Positions 1 through 12,689 are shown, counted from the first letter of the stretch. The stretch: DNA of 64,000 bases from Voacanga thouarsii (GCA_026120185.1 JANUWF010001050.1:1679001-1743000); one strand, 5' to 3'. Made by a program: numbers and translations. The notes: generated by a model not told the origin, from the letters alone.

Positions 1-2046
1 ACTCAGCAATCAACCACAGCAATGTTTACCCCTTACTTCAATTCTCTTCCTTATCTAAAATCAATTATTCTCTAATTAGAATCCAAATATTAACCCTCTA
101 TTATCATGCATCATGAATCCCTATGATCATATTACTCATCTAATTCATCAATGCCATCTAGATGGATTAATTCATCAAATCATCTTTATAGCTTCCCATG
201 ATCATGCATCTCATCATTATGCATGCTAAAAATCAAATAAACTCATCTAGGCCATTACCTCCCATATTCGCCCACCCTTAATCTTATATAATGAACATAT
301 TTGCTTCAAAAGGTCTCATCTTTAATGACCACGCAATAGATCTAGGTCATCATAACATTATTTAACTATGTTCAAAGTCATACATGCCTAATTCATTCCA
401 TTGCTCTTTCAAACTCATCAATCTAGTCTATTTATGCTTTTCGTGCTAACTCTATACATAATAATACCCCCATAAAATCAACCTTATGCAAGACAAAAGG
501 GATTGAAACCAAAAATACCTCTTAGCGAGACACCTTAAGAGCAAAGGTGACGCCTTTGGTAGTTGCTTAAATTTGCTTTGGAAGGAAGAGTTGATTGGTG
601 GCTCTTGGACCTTTGTTCAGAAATTTTCAACAATATGGGAGAAGAATCAGCCCCTTGATGACTAAGATTTAGGAGAAAAGAGGAAGATTGATGGAATACA
701 AGTTGAAAGGGGTTGAAGGATTACTCACCTTTGGTTTAGTTTTCAATTTTAGAAAGGATTGGAGATTGCAATGGATGCAAGCCTTAGAGAGAGAGTGGTG
801 GCTGGAATTTCCAGATTTAGGGAGTGTTTAGGGTTTGTTTGAGGGCTGGTTGATGAAGGAGCTAGGCTAGGGTCGGGTGTTTTAGGGTTTGGAAGAGGTG
901 TTTCTTGTTTTGGGCTTTTGATCACAAGAAGGAAAGGTGATAACTTTTGGTCTCCTTGGTTTGGACGAAATTGTGTAAGGTTTTGGGAGGTTTTTGGTGG
1001 CTGTTTCTGGTTGTTATGGTGGCCGAAAGTAAGAGGGAAACGAGAAGGAAAGATGCTAATTTTCTGGCTACTCTTGGACGAGATTAGGAGGGGGAAGATT
1101 AGGGTTTGTGTAATTGTTTTTGTTGGGCTGCTAGAGGGGTTTTTGGTGCAGGTTTTGAGTTGGAAATTTCATGCAGAAGGGGGCTAGGGTGGCCGAACTT
1201 CTGAGGGCAAGAGGGGCTGAAATTCTAGTTTCCTTTTGGCTAAAATCGAGTCCTAATTGGTTAGGGTTTTCTCAGTTAACGTAGCTAGGTTTTGGAAGTG
1301 TTTTAAGTAAGTTATTCCTCCCTATGTGGCGGCTGATTATAAGGAAATTTTCCAGAAATCCTAGAAAGGATTTAGGTCATTTATTTAGAGAATAGTTTAA
1401 TTAATTTTCTATATTAATTTGAGTAATTTTAAATAATTTTAAACAGTTATTTGATAAGGAAGTTTTTGGTTTCCTAATCCTTGTAACTATTGAATTTCCC
1501 CTTCCTTTTTCCCCCTTTAAAATTTCGAAACCCTTGGCTTAATCCAAGGGACAAACATCTCATTTTATTCCATCCCTTGGCCTTCTATTTTCTATAAAAT
1601 AAAAAAAAAAGATTATGATAGGATATTAAGAATAAAATTTTAATTTACCAATTTCATAAAATAATTTTCAAGATAAAACACACCCCCAATTTTTAGGGAA
1701 TTAGTCTCCAAGACCTTAAGGATTTCAGCCAAGGTTAGCAAAAATTAGGGTAGAAGGAAAATAAAAGGAAGGAAAGAATTTGAAATAGCTAGGATTCGAA
1801 CTCAAGCCTACCAAAGAACACACACCAAGCTCTATCCACTAAACCACATTGATTCCTAGCAAGTATTCTCCTAATAAATTCTCTTCAATAAAATAAAACT
1901 CAACTACCTCAAGCCCAAATTAATTCATGCAACAACAAATTGACATTTTCATGAAAATACTCCAAATCATCAAATGTAATATAACTCAATATGACATGCA
2001 TGATTTTTCCCCATTTACTAAAGGCGGTCTAACATGGGGTATCACA
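1..2046 (-). mobile_element. Long LTR of a Ty3/gypsy-type retrotransposon, truncated by window start
   Basis: Read on the minus strand the repeat begins TGTGATACCCC at 2046 and runs off the left window edge. The same family recurs on the plus strand at 29106-31454: the LTR start, a tRNA-like block near 1.8 kb, and the segment around 110-160 all have collinear counterparts there. The TG start and size above 2 kb suit large-LTR gypsy elements (Tekay/Del type is my inference). Minus-strand upstream sequence at 2047 is CACTA transposase coding, so this is a 5' LTR or a solo LTR inserted in that transposon. ORFs inside it are not considered genes. Confidence 0.75.
1792..1846 (-). promoter_or_regulatory. 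tRNA-like A-box/B-box pair inside the LTR
   Basis: On the minus strand TGGTTTAGTGG (A-box-like) lies about 33 nt before GAGTTCGAATCC, a close match to the Pol III B box. The homologous LTR copy at 29.4 kb keeps both boxes at the same place, so this belongs to the LTR family. No tRNA cloverleaf is evident. It may be an old tRNA-derived SINE incorporated into the LTR. Confidence 0.6.
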
Positions 2047-3216
2047 TGGCTGCTAGAAAAAAAAAAATTGTGAATTTGACCATACCATCCTAGCTTCATG
2101 CTCCAAAAAGGAGACGAATCCATCAAAGTGTCTGGATGCACCCCGGCCAGCGTTGCACATGGTCCTATTCAAGGACATTTGCTTGCCTTTCTTCACATAA
2201 TCTTCCTTAGCCCACTCTTCACACAACTTCTAATAAACAGTATCAGAGATCCAATGTGATTTTTGTTGGGAATTGTGGACTCTGTGCAAGTGATCTTTTA
2301 ATCTACTTACACAATGAGCCTTCCATGCCCTCCGGATACTCCCTTCATGTAGAGGATCCCATCTATACAATTTTTGCAAAATGAGCAATTTGATTAAGTT
2401 AAAAAGAAATTTGATGCAAGTATATTCTAAAGCAGAATAAACATAAAATGAGGCATTTGTTACATCTTTAGCTGAATAGAACATATCTAAATGAATTGAA
2501 ATAGGTAATTTGTTTTCTTGAATTATATGAGAGGCTACTGAAACAATACATGGCATTCATGGCAAAAAAAAAAAAAAAAAACAACTATCCAAGAAGTAGG
2601 AGTAGGTGAAAAGTACCATAAACTCGCCCCACTATACTTCTTTAACGTTTCCAGACACCTTAGCAAAGCTGAGATATGATCCAAAATACCTCTTATGAAT
2701 GATATCATTAATGGACGATGCACACTTTGATTGCAAAGTCATCCTCTTTCATGTACATGGTATTATAACATTGAAAGTTAGAATAAAAATAACTTAGGCA
2801 AATAACATATGAAAACATAAAAAACATTATGAATCTAATGACAAACTCAAATTCCCATACTATACGTACGTATCACCATATGGCTCAATGAATGTCCTTG
2901 CATCTAGTACACTAGATGAGGCAGATGGTACAGCTGTACTAGTTGGAGTATCAACCTCCATCCTTGACTGTGATCCTGTCGCAAGAGAAGTGCGAATATG
3001 CAGTACTGGTAAAGGGTGACTGCCTAAGGCCAGAGAAGACTGAGAAGTAGTACTAGGAGAAGACTGAGAATGGTACTCCTCGGAAGAGTCGTCGATACTG
3101 TTGACCCTATTAGTTAATACACGTATAATATTTGGATTATCCATCTCTGCAAAAGAAGCAACAAAAAAAAAAAAAATCAAAGTACAAGTTATGATCAAAA
3201 CACAAGTATGGATCAC
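2047..3216 (-). pseudogene. TNPA/Transposase_24-like second CACTA gene, truncated
   Basis: Downstream of the TNP2-like gene, same strand. A Ser/Thr-rich N-terminal stretch (3216-2860) precedes residues resembling the conserved core of plant Transposase_24 proteins: ARTFIEPYGDTYV, then IRRAWKAHCVSRLKDHLHRV near 2340, and KGKQMSLNRTMCNAGRG near 2150. Such proteins bind subterminal repeats of the element. The frame is broken by stops and by an A/T homopolymer at about 2565-2580. The LTR starting at 2046 removes the C-terminus. The match is family-level and from memory. Confidence 0.6.
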
Positions 3217-3419
3217 GTAATATCCTATTCAATATAAAAACATTTTGCATAGAAGCAGCAAATGAATACTTGACATCTTTTTGGAGGCTACATAAGAAAG
3301 AGAATGCTTGACAACATTTTTCACTAATGCTTGATAGCTTGTTTCGTTGGACTTGCTATTTTTATTCATCAGATTCATCGAATTCTTCTAACAATTCATT
3401 TTCCTTATTCTCTAAACTC

Positions 3420-6400
3420 TCTTCACTTGTATTCTATTCTTCTTCTTCTTCCTCTTCTTCATCATCATTTTCACCTAATTCAAAATCTCCTTGTTCTTCA
3501 AGTCGTGGTAACCCAACAAATAATTCTACCACTTCTTTATCACTGGATTCATGAGACAAAGATCCCATATCATCAACCCCATGAGTCATAATAGCCAATT
3601 CTATATCAATTGCATCCTCTTGATATGTATTTTCAACATGAGGAACGTCAATGACATGGCAAGCTTTACATTTTTGCACTGCTATCCAATCACTTTTTTG
3701 ACTCTTAACTCCGGGATAAGGGCTATAGTAAACATGAATAGCTTAATGGGCCAAGATGAATGGGTCATAACTGGGGTATCTCCTTTTGTGGCTGATATCC
3801 ACAAGTTTATACTGTGGGTGAATTTCACTCCCCGATTACTAGTTGGATCAAACCAATCACATTTGAACATTATCACTTTTTTAACAGGAGTAAGAGGGAG
3901 TTCAAATTGAATGGTTTCTTGCAAAACTCCATAGTAATCAGAAGTAGCTAAATTGTTATCACTTCCTTTGACACAAATTCACTATTGCATGTCTTTTTCC
4001 CTTCATTGTGTGAATGTGTATGAAACCTATATCCATTGACAAAGTCTCCTTTAAAGGATTCCACAATTTGAGATGGTCCCTAAGAAATGACCTTTAGGCA
4101 CTGGTTATTAACATGATTCAAGCTGTTGTTAACCTGTAGATGCAGTTGACAGAATGTGAATAAATAACAACATATTATATTGAACTCAATGAAATGCAAA
4201 AGATTCTACATTTACAAATTCCCTAAACCATTAAGCGAACTCTTTGTCAAATATTTGGTCAATGTTTAGATCTGTGATATTCGGTTCCTCGAACTACAAA
4301 TAGTCTTTGAATTTCCTAGAAACATCACAAGTAATCATAGTGTTATGATCTCTGAACCTTTTTAATGAATATCTGAATTGCAAATAATACATTATCAAGG
4401 ATATGTAATATATGTGTATTACTTACTAAACATATGATTTAACCTTTTCACAGTTGCGTAATATATAATTTGTAATTGCAATCACCTCTTCATCCTTCAA
4501 ATATTGCTTTTTTGCCCCACCTATTTTCCACTCCATAGACTTGCATATTGACAGAACATCTTCAATTAAATTGGGAACACATTCTTCGTTGCGAGATGGT
4601 GTTCTATTATTTATTTCCACGTGAAGTTCAAAGTAGTAGGAGAAGAATGTTGATGCCTTCTCAACAAGGTAAGCATTGCAAATTGACCCTTCTACCCTTA
4701 CCGTATTTTTTATCTTTTTCTTGAGATGATGCAAGAACCTACTATAACCATAATACTAAAACTTTTTTATGTTATAAAAAAAAAATATTTAACCAAAACT
4801 AACCAATCACATTTGTGAGTGATTGAGACATACCGTTCAAATGGATACATCTACCTATATTGCACAGGCCCACCAACCCTTGCCTCGTAAGGCAAGTGAA
4901 GTAGAAGATGTTCCATTACATCAAAAAAACCCAGTAGGAAGTTTCTCTCTAGCTTGCAAATTAGATGAGCAATATCTTCCTCTAGTTTGTACATGTGTGA
5001 CTCAGACAACTTTTGAGAGCACAAGTCTTTGTAAAAGAGGCCCAACTCCGTTAAAACACTCCATATTTTTTGGGAAAATAGTTCCTGTAAGGCTATTGGA
5101 AGTAATCTCTCCATGAACACATGGCAATCATGGCTCTTTACGTCAGATATTTTCAAATCTTTATAATCAACGCACCTCCCTAAGTTTGATGCATACCCAT
5201 CTGAAAGCCTAAGATCCTTGACCCAATCCAGTACAAGCTTCCTTTTTTCTTTTGTCAATGAGTATCAATGAGTAGCAAGCTTTGGGTTTGGTACTTTTCT
5301 TCCAATCTACTTGATGAATTTCTAATTTTGGCCTATTACAGAACACGGCCAAATCATGTCTAGCTTTGACATTGTCCTTAGTCTTACCATTCACATCCAT
5401 TACTGTATAGAATACATTATCAAACACATTTTTCTCGTTATGCATTACATCAATATTGTGACGGATAAGATTATCTCGCCATTAAGGTAAATCCTAGACT
5501 ATGCTCCGTTTTGCCTAATTATGGTAATCACTCTTGCCATCGTGTTTCCCAAGTTTAGTTGCAGTTTCAGTTATCTTTGGAAGTAGTTTAACTTTATTCC
5601 ATAATTGGTCACCAGTAAGACGAGGTGGTGGTGGACTTAGATCCTCACATTTGTCTGAAGGATTTTTTGCCTCTTCGAAACGGGTGGTCAATAGGTAAAA
5701 ATTAACGATGACAATCAAACCACGATTGCTTTCCTCCAAAAGGCAATTGAACTGCTTTTGTACGCTCCATGCAATACAGATAAGCCCACCTCCAAGATGT
5801 ACTCCATCCACTCAACATTCCATAAGCAGTGAAGTCATTGATTGTCCACTGAAAGGCAGCCCGTATTTGAAAATTTTGCCTCTTTGAAATATCATATTTC
5901 ATGACGTTGGATACCCATAAGTGATTGAGTTCATCCACTAATGGCTGCATATATACATCTACCTTATGTTTTGGGTGCTTTTTTGGTCCCGGTATAATGA
6001 TAGTTAGGAACATAACAAATTTTTTCATGCATATCCAAGTTGGTAGATCATAAGATGTCACAATGACAGACCAACAAGAGTACTGTTTTCCTAAAATTCC
6101 AAATGGTGAGAATGCATCTGTACACAAGCCTAGTCTAACATTTCTAGGCTCTGGTGCAAAATCAAGATAGTATGCCTTAAAATGCTTCTAGGCTTTTCCA
6201 TCTCGTGGATGATTCAAAATACCATCCTCACTTACATTCTCCGCACGCCACCTCATATGCTCTGCAGTAGTGTTAGATGCATACAATCTCTACAGCCTTG
6301 GAGTGATTGGAAAATAATACATTTTCTTAAAAGCAACATCTTTCCACAATTTATTCTTTCCAACCATTTTCTTATGCGCATAGCGTTCATGGCCACAGAA

Positions 6401-7131
6401 TGTACACACTCTACTATTACTTTCATCTTTCCAATAGAGAATACAACCATTGACATATACATCGATTTTCTGCAATAGTAATCCAAGTCCAGTTACCAAC
6501 TTCTTTGTTTGATAGAAGTCTTCTGCCATCTTGGTACCGGGTGGCATAACTTCTTTCATAAGCTCAGCAATCTAGTTGAAACAATTTTCAGATATATTAT
6601 TTTCGAACTTAATAGTTAGCAAACGAGAAACAACAGATAACTGTGAGTGAGTAGCACATTCATTCCATATTGGAGTATCGCAGCTATTAACATACCGTAC
6701 AATTTCTGTACCTTTAGAATAGGGGATTCGTCGGCACGCGATTGAGGATCCGCGTCAAAGTTTAGTCCTGCAGCGTCAATTATCATCTGACGATATAGGT
6801 TTTCGGATGCTAATTCTACAAAGGATGCGACTTGGTCACTCTTGTGAGTTGTTCGAACCAATGCTTCTCCGTGACAAGTCCAGTTTGTATAATTAGATAC
6901 AAACCCTTTCCGATATAAATGGGATATGATTACTTCTTTAGAATAAAACCTTTCATTCTTACAAGCTGAACAAGGACATCTAATTTGACCCCTGTCTGTT
7001 GAAGGAGCATTTAATGATGCAAAATCAATGAATTTATAGACTCCCTGAATAAACTCTAGATTGAGCCCCTGTCCTTGAGAGTTATGATGTTTACACATCC
7101 AACTATGATTTTCCATCTGTAACATACACAT
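3420..7131 (-). pseudogene. TNP2-like CACTA transposase, broken
   Basis: This would encode the catalytic CACTA transposase (Transposase_21 family), a nuclear protein that cuts element ends. The N-terminus (7131-6616) has the transposase-associated domain with IRCPCSACKNERF and later WTCHGEALV. The core (6559-5515) includes LCTDAFSPFG near 6120 and INDFTAYGMLSGWSTSWRW near 5820, with LTGDQLW near 5620. Segment 5258-4851 is DUF4218-like (KSHDCHVFMERLLPIA, then FFDVMEHLLLHLPYEA), continuing in 4734-4426. Segment 3924-3682 is DUF4216-like (MFKCDWFDPTSNRGVKF). The tail at 3679-3434 ends in a glutamate run. Stops and frameshifts divide it into at least seven ORFs and introns were not resolved, so I call it non-functional. 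Confidence 0.85.
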
Positions 7132-7240
7132 TATCAGGAAAGCATTTAGTCATATATCAAGAAAACACTGGATTGTGCTCGGATATGAACACTACGATTA
7201 GTCTTTTTTATTGATTTACCACCTTCCTTATGCTTTTCCC

Positions 7241-7587
7241 ATTATGGTTGCCCAATTATGTTTATATAGACGCTCAATACACTTAGCACACAATCAATCA
7301 ACTTCAGCGTATACCACATACAAAAGAATATTTCAGTGCATGGTACATATTCACAAGCTTAGTAACTATGAAAATTTTTAATGTCAAAAGTAAATTCAAT
7401 TTTTCTGACATTGTGCATCATACGTGGGTTTCTGATGGTAAACTATCGTCGCAAAACACGGAATGGTTGTACAATCATATTTATATAAACGCCCAATAAA
7501 CTTAGTACACAATTGGTCAACTCTAGCATATACCACATACAAAAGAATATTTCAGTGCATAGTACATATTCACAAGCTTAGTAACTA
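7241..7587. repeat. Direct duplication, two 128-bp copies offset by 219 bp
   Basis: Copies 7241-7368 and 7460-7587 share long identical runs such as CATACAAAAGAATATTTCAG and CACAAGCTTAGTAACTA. About 91 bp of different sequence separates them. Purpose unknown; it may be a relic of CACTA subterminal or upstream sequence, since it sits just upstream of the transposase start. Confidence 0.8.
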
Positions 7588-9960
7588 GAAGAGAGAAAAA
7601 ATAGCAGATCTTGTAGCTCCAATAGTCAAGAAGAATCCCGCAAAAACAGTTCAATCAGATCCCCATAATTTTAAATCCCATCATAATCATAAACTAATAG
7701 GTCTAATAGGTTTTTAAAAAACTAAAGACTACAAAAGTCCTTTTACAACTACTATAAGAAAAATCCTTACAGTAAGACCCTAAGTTAAATAAAACCATAT
7801 GACAGAACCTCAAAGACATATCAATACCCTATGAAATTCTCAAATTTTCAATGGTGCTGCAGTTAATGATTTAACTTCTAAAATATTTAAGTAATATCAA
7901 GAATAAAACTTGTTAAATTCTTTGTAACTTAATATAGATCATTAACTGATTTTACTCATTTGCAATAAGTGTTTAAAGTTACTATTATGAAGCTTGAGAA
8001 AAACTTTGGACTTTTCTACATACTCTATCCAGAGTCTCTTATTCTCCATATGATTCTCACCCAATATAATCTTAAAATATCAATCATTACTCACAAGAAA
8101 TTGCATTTTATTCAGTGCACAGAATCTTGCAAGTAGTTTTCTGCTAAAAAACTGGAAAAGAAATTCAAAACAGTGAAACAAAGCTCTTAAAGATCAAGAA
8201 GATATAGAAGCAATGGTAATAAATCTAGTCAATAAAATCTAGTAGTTTTACACCTTCAGTAACACTTTCATATGGTGATGTAAGATATGTACAGCACAAA
8301 TGCATCAAAAGTTGTACAAACATATATTGGAATCTCTCCACTACCACATCTATTTTGCCGAATAGACTTTTAAAGATCAACTACAAAAAGATAGCAAAAT
8401 AATGTATTATCTAAATGCTTAATAGACTTTTTTCCCCATATTTATATAAAGAAAGCCATAACTGAATTCCAAAACAGCAGCATAATAGAAAGAAAATATT
8501 CTACATGCTTAAACTTGAATAATTTTTTGTAACTATCGCCATCTATTAGTGAACTAATCTAAATTCTCTAAATGTGCATAATACACTACAAATTTTAACA
8601 ATTCTAATCACCAACATTACAAAGTGTATGATTAGAGTTGGATGAACATTGGTGAAAGATTACATAAAAGCTTGTGAAAAGGAGCTAAAACAAAGATGAA
8701 GCCAATCAAGGCTTTTGAGACATTGAAACAGAGCAATTTAAAGCTAGGCACAAAAGGAACTAGAAGAGAATCATGGCTTGGATAAAATAAAACCAAGGCT
8801 AATTTCAGGTAAAAACAAAGAAAACGTGCTTTCCAGCTCAACTAAAGCCATGGCCGACTATGTGAAAATGAAAAAGAGAAGAGAGAGAGCAAGCTAAGGA
8901 CTGGCTATAGAAGCCATGGCAGTAGTTGCATTTTGAAGGAAAGCTGGCCCAAGCTCAAAAAAGCTGTGGCAGACTCATGTGAATAAAACAAAATAAAAAC
9001 TGGCTCAAACAATCCAAGTACAGTACAACATAGCAATCAACTCTCAAACAATCCCCTCAACAATTTTACTTCAATTCACACAAACCACAATTACCCAAAC
9101 CAACTAACTCAACAATCCATTGTCAACCTACAATCAACTGCACCAACTTTTCTCCTTTATCTAAATACTAATTCCACCACAACCAGTTGGCCAATATCAA
9201 CAACCAATTTAAATCAGTCAACTTTAGTTCAATACAAGAAATCTCAAGGTTCAAGTAGATTAATAATGGCAATCACTACAACAATTCAATCCAACAAAGC
9301 AGTTATACTCAATAAAAGAATGAATAAGCAAGGAATTAAGCCTGATCAATTGAAGCAATGCACAAGGAAGAGATGTAGCTGCTTGCAAAAGGAATTAAAC
9401 AAGGAATTCTACCTAATCAATTGCACAAGCAATTAAGCAATGCATGTTGTATTTACCATTGAAGAGATGTAGAAATGAACTTGTAAAAGAAGGAATAGCC
9501 CGCAATAATCCAATTCTAATTTAGTTTTTCTTCTTCTTTTTGTTAAAAAAGGCAAATGGAAAGGAAAAACATGTAAACAGAAAATTATATGATGACAAAG
9601 CTTGTAGAAGTGTAACATGTTCTAGAACAACCAAAAAGCATATAACATATATCTTGGTTGCTACTAATATTCCACCATTAAACTGACAGTACAATTTCCA
9701 TAGACAAATTCTGCAATTCTAAATCTAGAATAGACTGACAATATGCTTCTAATATTCACAAAGACCATAAATAAAAAATAAAGGAATTCACAGTTGGACT
9801 TCATGTACATTCACAGTTGGACTTCTAAACACAAAAATAAAAAATAAAGGACTTCTTGTACATTGTTGACGCAAAAACCATAAATCACAGAGAGCCAAGC
9901 ATATATCTTCCCCTTAAATTCACAGTTGTCAGACACATTATTAACAAACAAAATCATTGT
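7588..9960. other. Gene-free AT-rich stretch
   Basis: No recognisable coding, terminal repeats or RNA gene. The sequence is A-rich with short imperfect internal repetitions. ORFs on the minus strand at 8632-8841 and 9433-9618 are short and match nothing I know. It may be upstream or untranslated sequence of the CACTA element or of the GRF relic to the right. Confidence 0.5.
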
Positions 9961-9965
9961 TGAAT

Positions 9966-10154
9966 CTAACAGGAAGCCTTGAGAAGAGGAACAGAGAGGA
10001 GCGGCATTCTTACAGAGGCGGTAGTTCTGGTCAAGGAAGGGCGATGGTTGCAAGAGATTCCACTTTCTTGTTGGCTATAACTACTCCAACGAAAATCTGC
10101 AACACCTACATTCTCCAAATCTTTGTTCACTTCATTTCTATTACTCTCGATCAT
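9966..10154 (-). pseudogene. Possible GRF-type zinc-finger N-terminal relic
   Basis: The minus-strand reading contains SCNHRPSLTRTTASV, which resembles the first half of plant GRF zinc fingers (C-x-H-G-R-P followed by an R-T-x-x-T motif). The expected N-x-G-R-R-F-x-x-C part can only be approximated after a frameshift. The upstream minus-strand sequence (10154-10340) is pyrimidine-rich, like a 5' leader. The second half of such a finger is not adjacent, but a similar second half lies at 12.7 kb on the opposite strand. Weak call; it could be chance similarity. Confidence 0.3.
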
Positions 10155-10402
10155 AGGGTTGTAAGGTTGTGGACTCTGATAGGGAGAAGAGGGTTTTTGC
10201 TAAAGAAAGGGATAGGCTTGAGAGGGTCAAGCAGCAACGAGGAACCAAAAATTGTGGGTGCTTGAATGATTTCAGATTGCCAAAGGGGAAAGTCATGAAC
10301 TCGGTGTGCCGAGAAACCTTCCAACAGTAAACTTTTATCACTGGTGAGGGGGTATGACGAAAGGGAGGGGTTTGTCTTGAGAAAATGTTAAAGCTGTCTG
10401 GG

Positions 10403-10560
10403 AAAATCTTTAGTGCACCGGTTGCAAGTGCACCAAGTGCTTAGGTAATTGTACCAACCCTTACAAAAGTTGTACCATTTTGTGAGTATATAGCTTCATC
10501 TACACGTGGTACAACTTTCTTCACATAAGTTCACACGCACCAAATGCACTTAAAAATTTC
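10403..10560. mobile_element. Short MITE-like element with terminal inverted repeats
   Basis: The ends are imperfect inverted repeats: AAATCTTTAGTGCACCGG at the left and, reverse-complemented from the right, AAATTTTTAAGTGCATTTGG. About 157 bp, non-coding. The target duplication is unclear, so the superfamily is not assigned. Confidence 0.6.
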
Positions 10561-11359
10561 CAAACTGTATTTACTTTTTCAAACTCCTGAATTTTTTTCA
10601 ATCTCCCGAACTTTTTTTTAGTATGTAACCCTCCCTTTTGCAATGGGTTCTTTTTTTTTGTAATTATCTATTATAACATTTTTTGGTGTATTAAATAATT
10701 AAATGAATCAATTATTTATCAATAACAGTTGAACTGCAACTGAGAGAAAGAAAAAAAGCGATTGTTATTTTAGAGATGAATCTATACGACAATATAATCA
10801 TCTATTGAAAGTTTTTTTTTTCATATTTTATAAAACTTGTGAAAATATATAGTAATAATAATGCAAGTTTTTATTTAATTAAAAAATATTAATTTATTCT
10901 TTCTTAAATTTATTTATTTTATTAATAGATTGAATATTGATAAAATATAATATTTATTAAAGATTTAAAAAACTATTGAGCATACACATTAAAAGAAAAA
11001 AAATAGTTAATAACCATTCAAAATTTATTAATTATTTGTTATTACAATAATTAATATATATATATATATATTAATGTTATATTTAATTGTAAATTATAAT
11101 AAACTCTGGTAACACTAATTTTTTATTTGTCATTGGGTCAAATTAACGAACAACAACAAAGTTAGGAAAATTCAAATATGTAAATACAGTCATTTATATT
11201 GAATAGACCTTCGACTCAAGAATTATGATATTTCAAGCATTCTAGGTAATATATACCAACTGCGGTTTATTACAACACAAGCTATTCACATTCAAATTAT
11301 AAATTTTGGTTACAAATTATTTGACCCTGTTGCATTTTGGATCACTTCTTTTTTTTTTT
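10561..11359. other. Gene-free AT-rich stretch
   Basis: Very AT-rich intergenic DNA with homopolymers and a short (TA)n run at about 11052-11070. No coding or element ends seen. Confidence 0.6.
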
Positions 11360-11763
11360 CACTACGATTCAAATTATAAAAATACATAATAGGTTATAAA
11401 ATTAAATCGCGACCAATTTGCGACTACCTTTGCAACCAATTAGAGACAAATAATTACTTAGGGTTCAGGGTGTGGCTTATTTGAAATAGTGGTATAGGGT
11501 TTTGCGACCACAAGAACACTAGTCGCAAATTTCGATCGTTAATCAGTAGCAATTTGGCCGCTTTTAAATTTGCAACCAAAGTTCTGCCAAATTTTTGAAG
11601 GCCTTTGACTTATCGGTAGCAATTTTTTCGGTATATCTGCATTCGTATTTGTTCAGTTGCAATTTGTGACCGAATTGGTGTAGTAGCAATTCGGTCACAA
11701 TAGTGCAACCGATTATTTTGTGGTAGCAAATTGCGGTCGCAATTTTACCCTTTTCTTGTAGTG
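11360..11763. mobile_element. Mini-CACTA-like non-autonomous element
   Basis: The right end is TTTTCTTGTAGTG, the reverse complement of the common plant CACTA terminus CACTACAAGAAAA. The interior is packed with subterminal words such as TTGCGAC, GCGACC and GTAGCAA in both orientations. A plausible left end, CACTACGATTC, is at 11360. Flanking triplets are TTT and CTT, so the 3-bp target duplication is imperfect. The left boundary is less certain than the right. Confidence 0.6.
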
Positions 11764-11802
11764 CTTCTATTGATGCTACATGTGTTTGGCGAGCTGAGAA
11801 TT

Positions 11803-12111
11803 AAGCCTTTGTTTGGTTGAGGTGGCAAGTGGAAGAAAAAGAGGAGGAGAAGTAATTTTAGAAGGGAAGTAAATATTACTTTATTTGGTATGGTGTAAAT
11901 ATGGAGGGAAAGTAAATGTGGAGGTATTCTCCTTTTCCTCCAGAGCAGATTTTTGAACACTCCCATTTTGGAAGGATTGTATCAATCCTTCTATTATAAA
12001 GACCAAAATTACCTCATATATATTTTTTTAACTTTTTCATTTTTTCTTATTAAATTTTTTATCTCTTCTTTTTATTTTTTCTCAACTTGTTAACTCCTAT
12101 ATTTGATTTTA
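11803..12111. mobile_element. Partial Tourist/PIF-like MITE
   Basis: It starts TAAGCCTTTGTTTGGTTGAG, matching the terminal motif (GTTTGGTT) of the complete MITEs at 44.7 and 45.2 kb, and has similar purine-rich interior sequence. The right terminal repeat is missing or unrecognisable before the MULE begins at 12112. Confidence 0.5.
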
Positions 12112-12319
12112 GGCAAATTGGTGAGTTTAGTCCTTAAACTTTTTTATCTTGGCATGGTCGGTCCCTATTCTTTTTTTTTTTTTAACTTTATATGTCCCCT
12201 ATCTTTTTTATTGTGGCACATTAGGTCCTTCTGACCACATTCCAGCGATTCAACCCAAAATCAATATTATTTCACCTCTGATTTTGACTTATTAATAAAG
12301 GGAAAAATTGGTATCTTAC
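12112..12319 (+). repeat. MULE left terminal inverted repeat
   Basis: It aligns end to end with the reverse complement of 24986-25186, including shared stretches GGCACATTAGGTC and ATTAATAAAGGGAAAAATTG. Homology stops just after AAAAATTGG on both sides. Confidence 0.88.
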
Positions 12320-12689
12320 TGTACACCTTAAATATATAGTTGGAAACTGAATGAAAATCAGGGACTAAACTTGGTCTTCCTCATCGGATGACATCAAAGC
12401 TTCCAGCTCTCTGCAAATTAGAACCAGGCCATGTTCGAATGATGACATGCATTTGAAGAGCAAGATGACCGAAGATCAAGATGCGAAAAGTTGAAAAGTA
12501 GATCCTCTGGTAACTGACCAACTTTCTATAACTGTGGGTTTGCAACTATTATTCGAACCTCATGGACAGATCAAAATCCAAGAAGGTGATTTGTAGCCTG
12601 TGCAAACAATTTGGTGTGTTTTAAAAAAAATGTATATAGTTGTTGACACTTTATAAATTTTTTATTTTTTTAAAAAAATTTGCAAGCTG

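Larger units (their letters stand above)
2047..7131 (-). mobile_element. Decayed CACTA (En/Spm-like) DNA transposon
   Basis: This minus-strand block carries, in order from 7131 downward, a transposase-associated domain, a TNP2/Transposase_21 core, DUF4218-like and DUF4216-like regions, an acidic tail, and a second TNPA/Transposase_24-like gene. That is the usual CACTA gene order. The left side is cut by the LTR at 2046. I could not find a convincing CACTA terminus to the right, so the boundary at 7131 is only the coding limit. Confidence 0.85.

Noticed and set aside
1792..1846. A genuine tRNA gene
   Set aside because: Only Pol III box motifs are present; no acceptor or anticodon stems could be folded, and the block recurs inside LTRs.
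3327..3591. Ser-rich plus-strand ORFs
   Set aside because: Reverse reading of the acidic tail of the minus-strand CACTA transposase.
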